DNA from: Gillisia sp. Hel1_33_143
Lineage (GTDB): Bacteria; Bacteroidota; Bacteroidia; Flavobacteriales; Flavobacteriaceae
Direction of reading: 5' to 3'
Assembly: GCF_900104765.1 (NCBI RefSeq)
Contig: NZ_LT629737.1
Span: 2,728,001-2,792,000 of the forward strand
Length of the DNA stretch: 64,000 nucleotides
Part shown: piece by piece, positions 17,640 to 26,111 of the stretch
Numbering within the stretch: the first letter of the stretch is position 1
Layout of the letters: every line of letters starts with the position of its first letter
Program-made: the position numbers and the translations under genes
The notes under the pieces: model-generated
Databases searched by the model: none
The model's input: only the letters and a program-made list of their open reading frames with translations
Told to the model about the DNA's origin: nothing

Positions 17640-18158
17640 ATGCAAAATAGTAGCTTTTATAAGAAGATATTCTGTTCGATATTGTGCATAATTTCCTTTA
17701 TAGAAATTAATGCCCAAGAGCAACCTCCTATTCCAGTGCAAGTTGAAGTTAGAACGTCTAGAAATTTGAACTTTGGAACATTCACCGTTGGAAATTCTGG
17801 TGGGAATGTTAGTGTAAGCTATGATGATCAAAGAACAGTAGATGGAGACATATTCGAACTTAATTTTGGTCAGCCAGTATCTGCAGCATTATTTGACATT
17901 TATGCGAATCCCGGAACCATTATTCAAATAGAAGATATGGGAGTATACAAATTAAAAAATGAAGATACGGGAATATTGATAGATCTAGAAATTAATAGTT
18001 TTAGTACTGGCCAAAGAACTTTTATTACTCAAGCCCCGAATGCACAAATACCTAATGAAGTTTTTGTAGGAGGAACGCTAAGAATTCCTGCAGATAACTC
18101 CTCCAATCTTCCAGGCAGATATAACGGAACCTTTACCCTTAATTTTATTCATCAATAG
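17640..18158 (+). CDS. DUF4402-like pilin-like subunit 4 (divergent)
   Basis: A 172-residue protein with a signal peptide ending at INAQ (about residue 26). The mature part resembles DUF4402 (RNLNFGTFTVGNSGGNVSV, then FVGGTLRIPADNSSNLPGRY) and ends GTFTLNFIHQ. It differs from the other three in two ways: the N-terminal stretch before the LNFG motif is much shorter, and the penultimate residue is His. A subunit without a full donor extension would fit a fibre terminus or usher-proximal position, but that is inference. It lies between the adhesin and usher-like genes in the operon. Confidence 0.68.
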   Translation: MQNSSFYKKIFCSILCIISFIEINAQEQPPIPVQVEVRTSRNLNFGTFTVGNSGGNVSVSYDDQRTVDGDIFELNFGQPVSAALFDIYANPGTIIQIEDMGVYKLKNEDTGILIDLEINSFSTGQRTFITQAPNAQIPNEVFVGGTLRIPADNSSNLPGRYNGTFTLNFIHQ

Positions 18159-18176
18159 AAAGTACGCCCTAATTTA

Positions 18177-20759
18177 ATGCTTAAATCATACTGTTATTTT
18201 TTAACTGGATTTCGCTTAAATCTATTTTTAGTAGTAATACTTAGCATTCTATTAAATTCTACTTCCTACGCTCAGGAGGATATTCCTGATTATGATGAAT
18301 TGGGCGTAGAAATGAATATTCCAGATTTAGGAGTGTATGAGATTTTAATTGCCATCAAAGGTCAGGATGCATATATTCCAATTTCAGATCTATTTGATCT
18401 ATTAAAAATAAAGAATGAAGAAACTACCAAGGGTGTAGAAGGTTTTATAATACATCCAGATTCTACTTACATTATAAACCCTAAAGCAAACTTAATTGAG
18501 TATAAAAATAAAACTTTTGAATTAAAGCCTGTAGATTTTATTCAGTCCCAATCTACACTTTATCTAAGATCTAATCTGTATGGTGAGATCTTTGGCTTAA
18601 ATACCAATTTCTCCTTTAGGAGTCTTTCCATTAAACTTGATACAGAAAAGGATCTTCCTGTTATAAAGGCAATGCGATTATTAAAGTTACGAGATAATCT
18701 AGACAGGGTACAAGGAATTACGGTACCAGATACCATCATTAGTAGAAATTATCCGTTTTTTAAAGCCGGTTCTCTAGATTGGGGTTTAGTGAATACCCAG
18801 CAAAGTGCTTACAGGAGTGATACCAGGCTTTCTCTTGGTCTGGGTACTATGTTACTAGGAGGAGAAACCAATCTTTTACTTAACTACTCCACTCAGGTTC
18901 CTTTTAATACTCGAAACCAATTCTACCAATGGCGATTTGTAAATAATGACAGTAAATTTTTTAAACAAATTACCGCTGGCCGAATCTTCACTCAGGCTAC
19001 ATCCTCTCTATTTGCGCCAGTTAGTGGTGTGCAGATAACTAATAGTCCTTTTCAAAATAGAAGATCTTTTGGTACTTATATTTTAAGCGACTATACAGAT
19101 GCAAGGTGGACCGTAGAACTTTATGTGAATAATGTTCTTGTAAGTTTCACAAAAGCAGACGATTCTGGCTTTTATACATTTGATGTGCCTCTTATGTATG
19201 GAAATACTGCAGTTCGCTTAAAATTCTACGGTCCGTATGGTGAAGAGCGAATTGAAGAAAGATTGATCAATATTCCATATAATTTTGTTCCTAAGAATGA
19301 ATTAGAATATACCTTAAGTGCCGGAATCGTTGAGAACGAAACTTTAAATAGATTTTCTCGTTTAAACTTTAATTACGGATTAGGTAACTCCATGACCATT
19401 GGAGGAGGTGCAGAATACTATAGTGGAATTATAAGTGCAGAGGTAATGCCATTTATTAATACTTCTATTAGACTTGCTTCCAACCTACTATTTACTGGAG
19501 AATATATGTATGGTGTTAAAGGAGAAGCCTTTTTAAGTTACCGCACTCCCAAAAATCTTCAGATCGATTTTAATTACATTAAGTATGATGAAAACCAAAC
19601 CGCTATCAATTTTAATTATTTAGAAGAAAGAAAGATCAGTTTTTCAGCACCTATTCGATCTAAGAATATCTCTTTATTCAGTAGATTTAGTATAAATCAG
19701 ATCATCATGCCCACTACAGAATTTACAACCGCACAGCTATTACTATCTGGAGTTATTATGGGTGTAAGTACTAATTTAACCACATATGGTATCTATAACG
19801 ATAGAACTAAAGAACCAACTATTTATTCTGCACTTTCTCAAAGTTACAGACTGCCTTATAATTTTTTATTCTCTCCTCGAATTCAATATGACTTTAGTAG
19901 AAGTCAGTTTAATAACATAAATCTAGAAATTGAACGAAGTGTTTTTAACAAAGGTTTTATCAATTTAGCCTATGAAAACAATCTTCTTAGAAATGCCCAT
20001 ATATTTGAAGTTGGTATAAGATATGCCTTCGATTTTGCACAAACTTCTGCTACGGCAAGACTAAGTAATCTTAATACCTCCTTTGTTCAATCTGCACGTG
20101 GTAGTTTAATGTTAGATGATAATGCTGGATATGTACTTGCTAATAATCGCTCTGCAATGTCTAAAGCAGCACTTACTCTTATTCCATTTTTAGATTACAA
20201 CGGAAATGGTTTAAAGGATGCAATGGAACCAGGTGTTAGAGGAGTTCAATTAAAAAATAATACAGGTAGAACTACTTTTAATAAGGATGAAACCGTGATA
20301 AGAATTACCGAGCTTCAACCCTATATTAATATAATTTTAGAGGTAGACCCTAACAGTCTTGATAATATTGCCTGGAAAGTAAAGCATGAAAAGATCGCAA
20401 TTCAAACTTTGCCTAATCAATTTCAACAAATTGAAGTACCAATAGATGTTCTTGGGGAAGTAGCGGGAATGGTATATTTTAAAGAAAACAAAAGTATTAA
20501 AGGTCTGGGAAGAATCTTAGTGAACATACTTAATAGTAAGGGTGAAATTGTAGCTGAAGTTTTATCAGAAGGTGATGGTTATTTTACTTATTTAGGGCTT
20601 AAACCAGGAACATATACCGCTCAAATAAATAAAGATCAGTTAAACACGTTGAACTATTCTGTTAAAGCTGAAAATGCAAACTTTGAAATTGAAGTTTCTG
20701 AATATGGAGATATTAAAGATGATCTTGAATTTACGCTACAAAGTCGAAATCAGGAATAG
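18177..20759 (+). CDS. Usher-like outer-membrane beta-barrel protein
   Basis: An 860-residue protein with a signal peptide ending at SYAQ (about residue 32), near the usual 800-850 of fimbrial ushers. The first 150 mature residues form a globular N-domain. The segment ELYVNNVLVSFTKADDSGFY, then VPLMYGNTAVRLKFYGPYGE and ERIEERLINIPYNF, resembles the plug/linker of ushers. The middle is a long run of alternating strands typical of a large barrel. Two small beta domains close it: an EF-like DYNGNGLKDAMEPG segment and a carboxypeptidase-regulatory-like domain (GDGYFTYLGLKPGTYTAQI). It would translocate chaperone-bound DUF4402 subunits. Similarity to classical ushers is weak by eye, so a different large barrel remains possible. 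Its stop overlaps the convergent Gre gene by 10 bp. Confidence 0.62.
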   Translation: MLKSYCYFLTGFRLNLFLVVILSILLNSTSYAQEDIPDYDELGVEMNIPDLGVYEILIAIKGQDAYIPISDLFDLLKIKNEETTKGVEGFIIHPDSTYIINPKANLIEYKNKTFELKPVDFIQSQSTLYLRSNLYGEIFGLNTNFSFRSLSIKLDTEKDLPVIKAMRLLKLRDNLDRVQGITVPDTIISRNYPFFKAGSLDWGLVNTQQSAYRSDTRLSLGLGTMLLGGETNLLLNYSTQVPFNTRNQFYQWRFVNNDSKFFKQITAGRIFTQATSSLFAPVSGVQITNSPFQNRRSFGTYILSDYTDARWTVELYVNNVLVSFTKADDSGFYTFDVPLMYGNTAVRLKFYGPYGEERIEERLINIPYNFVPKNELEYTLSAGIVENETLNRFSRLNFNYGLGNSMTIGGGAEYYSGIISAEVMPFINTSIRLASNLLFTGEYMYGVKGEAFLSYRTPKNLQIDFNYIKYDENQTAINFNYLEERKISFSAPIRSKNISLFSRFSINQIIMPTTEFTTAQLLLSGVIMGVSTNLTTYGIYNDRTKEPTIYSALSQSYRLPYNFLFSPRIQYDFSRSQFNNINLEIERSVFNKGFINLAYENNLLRNAHIFEVGIRYAFDFAQTSATARLSNLNTSFVQSARGSLMLDDNAGYVLANNRSAMSKAALTLIPFLDYNGNGLKDAMEPGVRGVQLKNNTGRTTFNKDETVIRITELQPYINIILEVDPNSLDNIAWKVKHEKIAIQTLPNQFQQIEVPIDVLGEVAGMVYFKENKSIKGLGRILVNILNSKGEIVAEVLSEGDGYFTYLGLKPGTYTAQINKDQLNTLNYSVKAENANFEIEVSEYGDIKDDLEFTLQSRNQE

Positions 20760-21250
20760 GAAATATCTAAGATTTCAATTTGTTGATTTTTGCCACCTAT
20801 AAAAACTATGGTACTATCTCCTACTTTTTTCCCTGTAAGGCCTCTACTTATTGGAGCTACGAATGCTATTTTGTTTTGTTTTATATCCGCTTCATCCACA
20901 CCAACAAGTTGAAATTTTTGTGCGGGTTTACCTTCTAATTTAAAAGTTACTGTGGCTCCAAAACGCACTTCATCTTGCGCCTGCTCTTCTAATTGTAAAA
21001 TCCTAGATGAAACAATTCTCTCGTTCAATAAATTTAAAGACCCAGTTAGAATAGCTCTTTGGTGGCGCTTTTCTTTTTCATCTTCAATATCAAGGTGAGA
21101 TAATTTATTTTCAATAGAATCTCGCTCGTTTAATAATTTTTGATAACCATTTGGGGTTACATAATTAATTTCTCCCGCAGGTAATGCGGCTCTTGGAGGA
21201 ATAAATGGTGCTTCTTCCTGATCATCTTCTTTTACAAATCCTCTACTCAT
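20750..21250 (-). CDS. GreA/GreB-family transcription elongation factor
   Basis: A 166-residue Gre-type protein that would rescue backtracked RNA polymerase by stimulating transcript cleavage. The N-terminal extension (MSRGFVKEDDQEEAPFIPPR) is typical of the Bacteroidota form. A coiled coil follows (about residues 35-85, NYVTPNGYQKLLNERDSIEN), then the FKBP-like C-terminal domain with FGATVTFKLEGKPAQKFQLVG and APISRGLTGKKVGD, diagnostic for GreA/GreB. Its 3' end overlaps the usher-like gene on the opposite strand. Whether it is functionally GreA or GreB cannot be decided here. Confidence 0.88.
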   Translation of the reverse strand: MSRGFVKEDDQEEAPFIPPRAALPAGEINYVTPNGYQKLLNERDSIENKLSHLDIEDEKEKRHQRAILTGSLNLLNERIVSSRILQLEEQAQDEVRFGATVTFKLEGKPAQKFQLVGVDEADIKQNKIAFVAPISRGLTGKKVGDSTIVFIGGKNQQIEILDISYS

Positions 21251-21535
21251 AAATTTCTAATTCTTAAATTAGGATAAATTTTAAATTACCCAAAAATTAT
21301 ATGGCAAACGTTGCTATTAAGAATACTTTATAAAATTATTTATAGTTGAATTATCTAATTCTGGAATTTTAGCCATTTCTAATACGCTAGAGCATAATAA
21401 AAGGTTAAAAAAAATAATTCGACAAAGGATTAATTGAAATCTTGTAAATTAGGAACAAGAAAAACATGGTTAAGATAGTGATATAAAATCCACATTTTTC
21501 GCGAATTAATTTATTAGCTTCAAACTAAATACCCC

Positions 21536-22174
21536 ATGGCATTAAATTTTCTTAAAGGTTTTAATAAGACAAATATTGTCTCTCAAACCTATGACCATTG
21601 TATTGAAATTTTAGAAAATAGCCGTTGTAAACATTTGCCATTTCATAGTGTTCAACACACAAAGGAGGTTTACAAATATGTAAAGACAATAGGTAACTAT
21701 GAGGAAGTATTTGGTTCAGAATTAGAGCCAATTCTTATAGCTGCGTTATTTCATGATACCGGAATGGCAGAAACCTATTTAGATCATGAGGATAAAAGCG
21801 TGGAATATGCTTTGGATTATCTTCAAAAACATGACTATCCAGAGGCTAAATTGAAGATAGTAATCAATTGTATTCTTGCTACCAAGATTCCTCAAAATCC
21901 TAAAACACAAGCGGAAAAGATTATTTGTGATGCAGATCTATATCATTTAGGAATAGAAAGTTATATTTTTAGAAATGAGCGTTTAAGAGCAGAATGGGAA
22001 CAATTCTTTGATAGGTCTTATACAGATGAAGAATGGTTTGCTTTAAATTTAGACTTTTTAGAGAAGCAGAAATATCACACTTGGTTTGGAAAAACAGTTT
22101 TGATGAATAGAAAAAATCTTAACTGTGAAATGCTTAAAGAACGTCACAAGAAATACAAATTTGAATCTCAATAG
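21536..22174 (+). CDS. HD-domain phosphohydrolase
   Basis: A 212-residue cytoplasmic protein with the metal-binding HD signature: His in LPFHSVQHTKEVYKYV (about residues 36-51), the HD pair in ALFHDTGMAETYLDHEDKS (about residues 70-88) and a later Asp in IICDADLYHLG. Proteins of this size usually hydrolyse nucleotides or phosphoesters; the substrate is not visible. It stands alone between the Gre factor and a glycosyltransferase. Confidence 0.85.
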   Translation: MALNFLKGFNKTNIVSQTYDHCIEILENSRCKHLPFHSVQHTKEVYKYVKTIGNYEEVFGSELEPILIAALFHDTGMAETYLDHEDKSVEYALDYLQKHDYPEAKLKIVINCILATKIPQNPKTQAEKIICDADLYHLGIESYIFRNERLRAEWEQFFDRSYTDEEWFALNLDFLEKQKYHTWFGKTVLMNRKNLNCEMLKERHKKYKFESQ

Positions 22175-22240
22175 TAAAGCCTTCTATTTTTTATCTTTTC
22201 ATTTATTTGACATGTATAACTAGATTCCTCAAATTTCAGG

Positions 22241-22248
22241 TATTTTTG
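22241..22248 (+). promoter_or_regulatory. Candidate -7 element for the glycosyltransferase gene
   Basis: TATTTTTG, a perfect TAnnTTTG, lies 15 bp before the ATG at 22263. No -33 element is seen at the right distance. Confidence 0.35.
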
Positions 22249-22262
22249 AAAAAATTAAATAC

Positions 22263-23498
22263 ATGAAAACTCTTTTGGTGATTGGTTATGTTTGGCCAGA
22301 ACCTAACTCCTCTGCGGCAGGAAGCAGAATGATGCAATTATTGCAATTCTTTCTTTCCCAAAATTATAAGATCACTTTTGCTACTACTGCTGCAGAAACG
22401 GTACATATGGCAGATCTTGGGGAACTAGGCATCGAAAGTGTTACAATAGCTCTTAATAACGCTAGCTTTGATAGCTTTATTAAAAAATTGAATCCCAATA
22501 TAGTTCTCTTTGATAGATTTATGATGGAAGAACAATTTGGATGGCGAGTTAGTAATGAGTGTCCAAATGCTTTAAAGATATTAGATACCGAAGATCTTCA
22601 CTTCTTACGAAATCTAAGGGAACTTGAATTTAAAAATCAACTTTCTATAACCACTTTTCTTTCAGACCTTGCTAAAAGAGAATTAGCTAGTATTTATAGG
22701 TGTGACCTATCATTAATAATTTCAGAAAAAGAGTTGCAACTCCTTGTTGAAGATTACAATATTCCCGCATCCCTCCTATTTTATTTACCTTTTTTGCTAG
22801 AACCATCTAATGCGGTTGATCTACCAGAATATGAAGAAAGAAAACACTTTGTAAGTATTGGTAATTTTAGACATCAACCAAATTTTAATGCTGTTCTATA
22901 TTTAAAGGAAGAGATATGGCCATTGATCATGAAAAAACTTCCAAAAGCTGAAATGCATATCTATGGTTCTTATCCTTCCCAGAAGGTTACACAACTTCAA
23001 AATATAAAAGATAGGTTCTATATTAAAGGATGGGCCCAAGATTCACGTAAGGTGGTTTCTAATGCTAAAGTTAGTCTAGCAGCATTAAGATTTGGAGCCG
23101 GATTAAAAGGTAAACTAGTAGAAACAATGCAATGTGGAACACCATCTATAACCACAAGTGTGGGGGCCGAGGGAATTAACGATACCTTGCCTTGGAATGG
23201 TTTTATAAAGAATTCTCCAAAAGCTTTTGCAGATACTGCCATAACCTTATATACAGAAAAAGATATTTGGTATGATGCGCAACAAAAAGGTTTTGAAATC
23301 CTGAACATTAGATTTTCTAAAACTGAACATACGTTACGATTTGCAGATAGATTGAAATATGGTATTGAACATCTAGAAGCTGAAAGACATAATAATATAT
23401 TCGGGCAGATCTTAGATCATCATTTACTAAAGAGTACCTATTACTTATCTAAATATATAGAAACAAAAAATAAGTTAGAGTCTACACAAAATAAATGA
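22263..23498 (+). CDS. GT-B fold glycosyltransferase (GT4-like)
   Basis: A 411-residue GT-B glycosyltransferase. The N-domain starts VIGYVWPEPNSSAAGSRMMQ, a donor/acceptor Rossmann start typical of GT4 relatives. The C-domain contains HFVSIGNFRHQPNFNAVLYL, AEMHIYGSYPSQKV and the donor-binding block LAALRFGAGLKGKLVETMQC followed by GTPSITTSVGAEG. It has no membrane segment. The sugar and acceptor are unknown, and it is not in a polysaccharide cluster. The stop codon lies inside a hairpin that probably terminates the convergent aspartate kinase gene. Confidence 0.85.
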   Translation: MKTLLVIGYVWPEPNSSAAGSRMMQLLQFFLSQNYKITFATTAAETVHMADLGELGIESVTIALNNASFDSFIKKLNPNIVLFDRFMMEEQFGWRVSNECPNALKILDTEDLHFLRNLRELEFKNQLSITTFLSDLAKRELASIYRCDLSLIISEKELQLLVEDYNIPASLLFYLPFLLEPSNAVDLPEYEERKHFVSIGNFRHQPNFNAVLYLKEEIWPLIMKKLPKAEMHIYGSYPSQKVTQLQNIKDRFYIKGWAQDSRKVVSNAKVSLAALRFGAGLKGKLVETMQCGTPSITTSVGAEGINDTLPWNGFIKNSPKAFADTAITLYTEKDIWYDAQQKGFEILNIRFSKTEHTLRFADRLKYGIEHLEAERHNNIFGQILDHHLLKSTYYLSKYIETKNKLESTQNK

Positions 23499-23520
23499 TC
23501 ACCCAAATGAGGGTGATCAT
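23495..23520 (-). terminator. Terminator of the aspartate kinase gene
   Basis: A perfect 10-bp stem (ATGATCACCC at 23495-23504, GGGTGATCAT at 23511-23520) with a 6-nt loop. The U-rich tail (TTATTTTG) appears only on the minus strand, so it serves the gene at 23561-24904. It overlaps the stop codon of the plus-strand glycosyltransferase. Confidence 0.7.
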
Positions 23521-23560
23521 TACAAACAACAAATAAACAAACATCTTAAGCAAATCGATC

Positions 23561-24904
23561 TTAAAATAGTACTGGTTCGTTTCTATTTTCAAATAATTTT
23601 ATATGTAGTTCCTGTAGTGTTCTAATCTTATTTTGAGTAGATACTAGCAATGAGACATTATTAATACTTCCTCCGTAAGAGATCATTCGCACCGGTATAT
23701 CTTTCAGAATTTCAAAAAGATTGGCGGTGTTTTTCTCATCTATTAAACCTTCTCCTACAATACAAATAATACTATGATCTGTTTCTACGGTTATCTCACC
23801 ATAACTTTCAAGATCATTTAGAATTGCATCTAGATTTATGGTATCATCTATAGTTAAACTAATTGCTATTTCAGAAGTAGTAATCATATCTATAGCGGTT
23901 TCGTGAAGATCAAAAACTTCAAAGATCTTTCTTAAAAATCCATGTGCCATCAACATTCTATTAGATTTAATTTTAATGGCGGTAATGCCATCCTTGGCAG
24001 AAATTGCTTTTAATCCGTGAGAAGTGACTTCTGATGAGATTCTTGTTCCATCTTCCTCCGGAGTAAAAGTATTTTTTAAATATATTGGAATATTTTTTTC
24101 AATAACAGGAGAAACTGTTTGTGGGTGTAAGATCTTAGCACCAAAGTATGCAAGTTCTGCAGCTTCTTCAAAACTGAGCTCTTTTATAGCATGAGTGTTC
24201 TCCACATATCTGGGATCGTTATTATGGAAACCATTAATATCTGTCCATATTTGAATTTCGGTAGCATTTATGGCTGCCCCTAAAATTGTAGCAGAAAAGT
24301 CGCTTCCTCCTCTTTTTAAAGTACTTATCTTATTGAATTTATCTATTCTAACAAAACCTTGAGTAATATACAAGGCATCTGAAGATGTATTTTTAAGTAA
24401 TGGTTTTAAAAGCCTACCAACCTTTTCTGTATCAGGGAATTCTAAGTTTGCAACAACCATGAATTTTTTGGCATCTAATAAAGTATTTTGGAAATCAATA
24501 AATTCTAAATACTTAGAAAATATCATTGTTAAAATGGTTTCTCCAAAAGTGAGAATTTTAGCTTCTGCAATTTCAGAATAATCCCTTTTCAAAATTTCTT
24601 CTAAAATAGTAAAATGGGTATTTAAATCTGTTTTAGTGTTTTCATTCTTTTCTGAAGAACTAATAAGTTCATCCAGCAAATTCTCATGCTTTACTTTTAA
24701 CTCGTTAATTATAATATGGATCTGATCTGAATTCCCATCTTTGAAAAATAAACATAATTCTACAAGTTTGTTAGTAACTCCGCTCATAGCAGAGAGCACT
24801 ACAATCTTCTCTCCTTCAATAGAACTAATAATACTACTAACATTCTTGATACTGGTAGCAGATCCAACAGAAGTTCCTCCAAATTTTAATATTTTCATCT
24901 TCAT
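23561..24904 (-). CDS. Aspartate kinase (monofunctional)
   Basis: Phosphorylates aspartate at the first step of lysine, threonine and methionine synthesis. The 447 residues include the kinase signature KFGGTSVGSATSI at residues 5-17, TLKRGGSDFSATILGAAINA and a conserved FEEAAELAYFGAKILHP block. Two ACT domains follow (about residues 295-440), the likely site of end-product feedback. No homoserine dehydrogenase domain is attached. It is divergent from a gene for an ACT-like protein at 24998, with a shared 93-bp control region. Which amino acid inhibits it cannot be read from the sequence. Confidence 0.92.
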   Translation of the reverse strand: MKMKILKFGGTSVGSATSIKNVSSIISSIEGEKIVVLSAMSGVTNKLVELCLFFKDGNSDQIHIIINELKVKHENLLDELISSSEKNENTKTDLNTHFTILEEILKRDYSEIAEAKILTFGETILTMIFSKYLEFIDFQNTLLDAKKFMVVANLEFPDTEKVGRLLKPLLKNTSSDALYITQGFVRIDKFNKISTLKRGGSDFSATILGAAINATEIQIWTDINGFHNNDPRYVENTHAIKELSFEEAAELAYFGAKILHPQTVSPVIEKNIPIYLKNTFTPEEDGTRISSEVTSHGLKAISAKDGITAIKIKSNRMLMAHGFLRKIFEVFDLHETAIDMITTSEIAISLTIDDTINLDAILNDLESYGEITVETDHSIICIVGEGLIDEKNTANLFEILKDIPVRMISYGGSINNVSLLVSTQNKIRTLQELHIKLFENRNEPVLF

Positions 24905-24963
24905 TTAATTATAATGCATAGGTACTCAAATCTTAAATTTCAGTAAAAAATCAAATAGAATTT

Positions 24964-24988
24964 ATATACATTTGCACAAAATGTATAT
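24964..24988. promoter_or_regulatory. Perfect inverted repeat over a -7 element (candidate operator)
   Basis: ATATACATTT (24964-24973) and AAATGTATAT (24979-24988) form a perfect 10-bp inverted repeat with a 5-nt spacer. The left arm contains most of a perfect TAnnTTTG (TACATTTG, 24967-24974), placed 23 bp before the ATG at 24998. A dimeric repressor bound here would block that promoter. It lies 60 bp from the aspartate kinase start and could affect both genes. Confidence 0.55.
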
Positions 24989-24997
24989 TATTTAACA

Positions 24998-25645
24998 ATG
25001 AATACCATTACCTCTTGCGTTCATAATATGTTAAGGCATCAGCCATTCTTAGATGACGCTATTTCCAAAGACCTTATAAACTATAGTTCTCTAGCAGCTT
25101 ATTTGCAACCAGAAATAGAAAAAGAACTCAGAAAAACTGTTAAGCAAGGTTCTATAATTATGGCGTTGAGACGTTATGCGCCTCAGCGAAATTTAAGTAA
25201 GCAAAACAATCTTCGTGAAATGGGAGATATTGTAGTTAGGTCTGGTATAACAGAATATACCTACCTCAACTCTAATACAATTCTGGCTAGCCAAGCAGAG
25301 TTATTAAATATTGTAAAGGATCAAATAGGTATTTACTTTAACTATTCCAGCAATTATAGGGAAAGCAATATATTGGTTTCAGGAGAATTGAATGAAACCG
25401 TTCAGAATTGTTTTAAAAATGAAAATCTAGTCACTGTAAAAAGTGAATTATCAAGTATTACTATAGAATTACCAAAAAATAGTGCGAAGTCTGTAGGTTT
25501 ATATTTCTATATTTTTAAATTACTAGCATACGAAGGTATCCCTGTTTTTGAAATGATCTCTACATCTAATTATTTTGCTTTGTTCTTAGAAAAGGAATAT
25601 GTGAACAATGCCTTTTTACTTCTAAATGAAATTAAGATCTCATAA
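24998..25645 (+). CDS. ACT-like regulatory protein paired with aspartate kinase
   Basis: A 215-residue cytoplasmic protein. The C-terminal 70 residues (SSITIELPKNSAKSVGLYFY, then LAYEGIPVFEMISTSNYFAL) read as an ACT-type ligand-binding fold like that of aspartate kinase. The N-terminal half is helical (LRKTVKQGSIIMALRRYAP). No kinase or DNA-binding motif is obvious. Being divergent from aspartate kinase, it is plausibly a sensor of an aspartate-family amino acid. It may be what automated annotation calls an aspartate kinase-like protein. Function not established. Confidence 0.6.
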   Translation: MNTITSCVHNMLRHQPFLDDAISKDLINYSSLAAYLQPEIEKELRKTVKQGSIIMALRRYAPQRNLSKQNNLREMGDIVVRSGITEYTYLNSNTILASQAELLNIVKDQIGIYFNYSSNYRESNILVSGELNETVQNCFKNENLVTVKSELSSITIELPKNSAKSVGLYFYIFKLLAYEGIPVFEMISTSNYFALFLEKEYVNNAFLLLNEIKIS

Positions 25646-25650
25646 AAAAA

Positions 25651-25764
25651 TTACCATAGATCTACCGAGATCCCTAGTAAATAGGTTAGACTAAATGCGA
25701 TGATTAGTAACATGACAATAATGGTCTGTTTCAATCCTGATGGTTTCTCTAAGTGCGTTTCCAT
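25651..25764 (-). CDS. Micro-membrane protein, 37 residues
   Basis: An ATG at 25764 opens a 38-codon frame ending TAA at 25651-25653. The protein has a polar N-terminus (METHLEKPSGLKQ), one hydrophobic helix of about 18 residues (IIVMLLIIAFSLTYLLGI) and a short tail VDLW. The layout of a single-pass tail-in protein, plus its place in an otherwise empty gap, supports a real gene. I do not know a function. It converges on the ACT-like gene with a 5-bp gap. Confidence 0.5.
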   Translation of the reverse strand: METHLEKPSGLKQTIIVMLLIIAFSLTYLLGISVDLW

Positions 25765-25966
25765 AAAATATCAGCTTTAGGTTAAATCAATTTATATGAA
25801 TTAGAATTGGAAAATTCCAACCTATTAAATTTAATGATTTTCTAATGTCAAAATTAAAAGCATCAATAAATTAACACAGATTTGAGAATTAATATTTTCC
25901 TAAAATTGAGTTAGGAAATCTTGAAAGAAACTACTTTTATTTCACTAACCAAAAGATGAATATCAA

Positions 25967-26098
25967 ATGAAAACTTTATTGAGAGCATTACTTGCAGGCT
26001 GGGGTGCTAAAAAATTTGGCGGAGGCTGTGGATGTGTAGGAATAATTGTTGTTTTTATCCTATTGTGGATAGTTTTAGGTTATCTGGGTTTGAAATAA
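25967..26098 (+). CDS. Micro-membrane protein, 43 residues, Gly/Cys-rich
   Basis: An ATG at 25967 opens a 44-codon frame ending TAA at 26096-26098. The protein starts MKTLLRALLAGWGAKKFGGG, continues with a Cys-Gly-Cys turn, and ends in a hydrophobic helix (VGIIVVFILLWIVLGYL) and a short GLK tail. Glycine-rich amphipathic start plus one membrane helix resembles other small Bacteroidota membrane proteins, but I cannot assign a function. It fills the gap before the convergent channel gene (stop to stop 13 bp). Confidence 0.6.
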   Translation: MKTLLRALLAGWGAKKFGGGCGCVGIIVVFILLWIVLGYLGLK

Positions 26099-26111
26099 TT
26101 GATTTTAGAAT

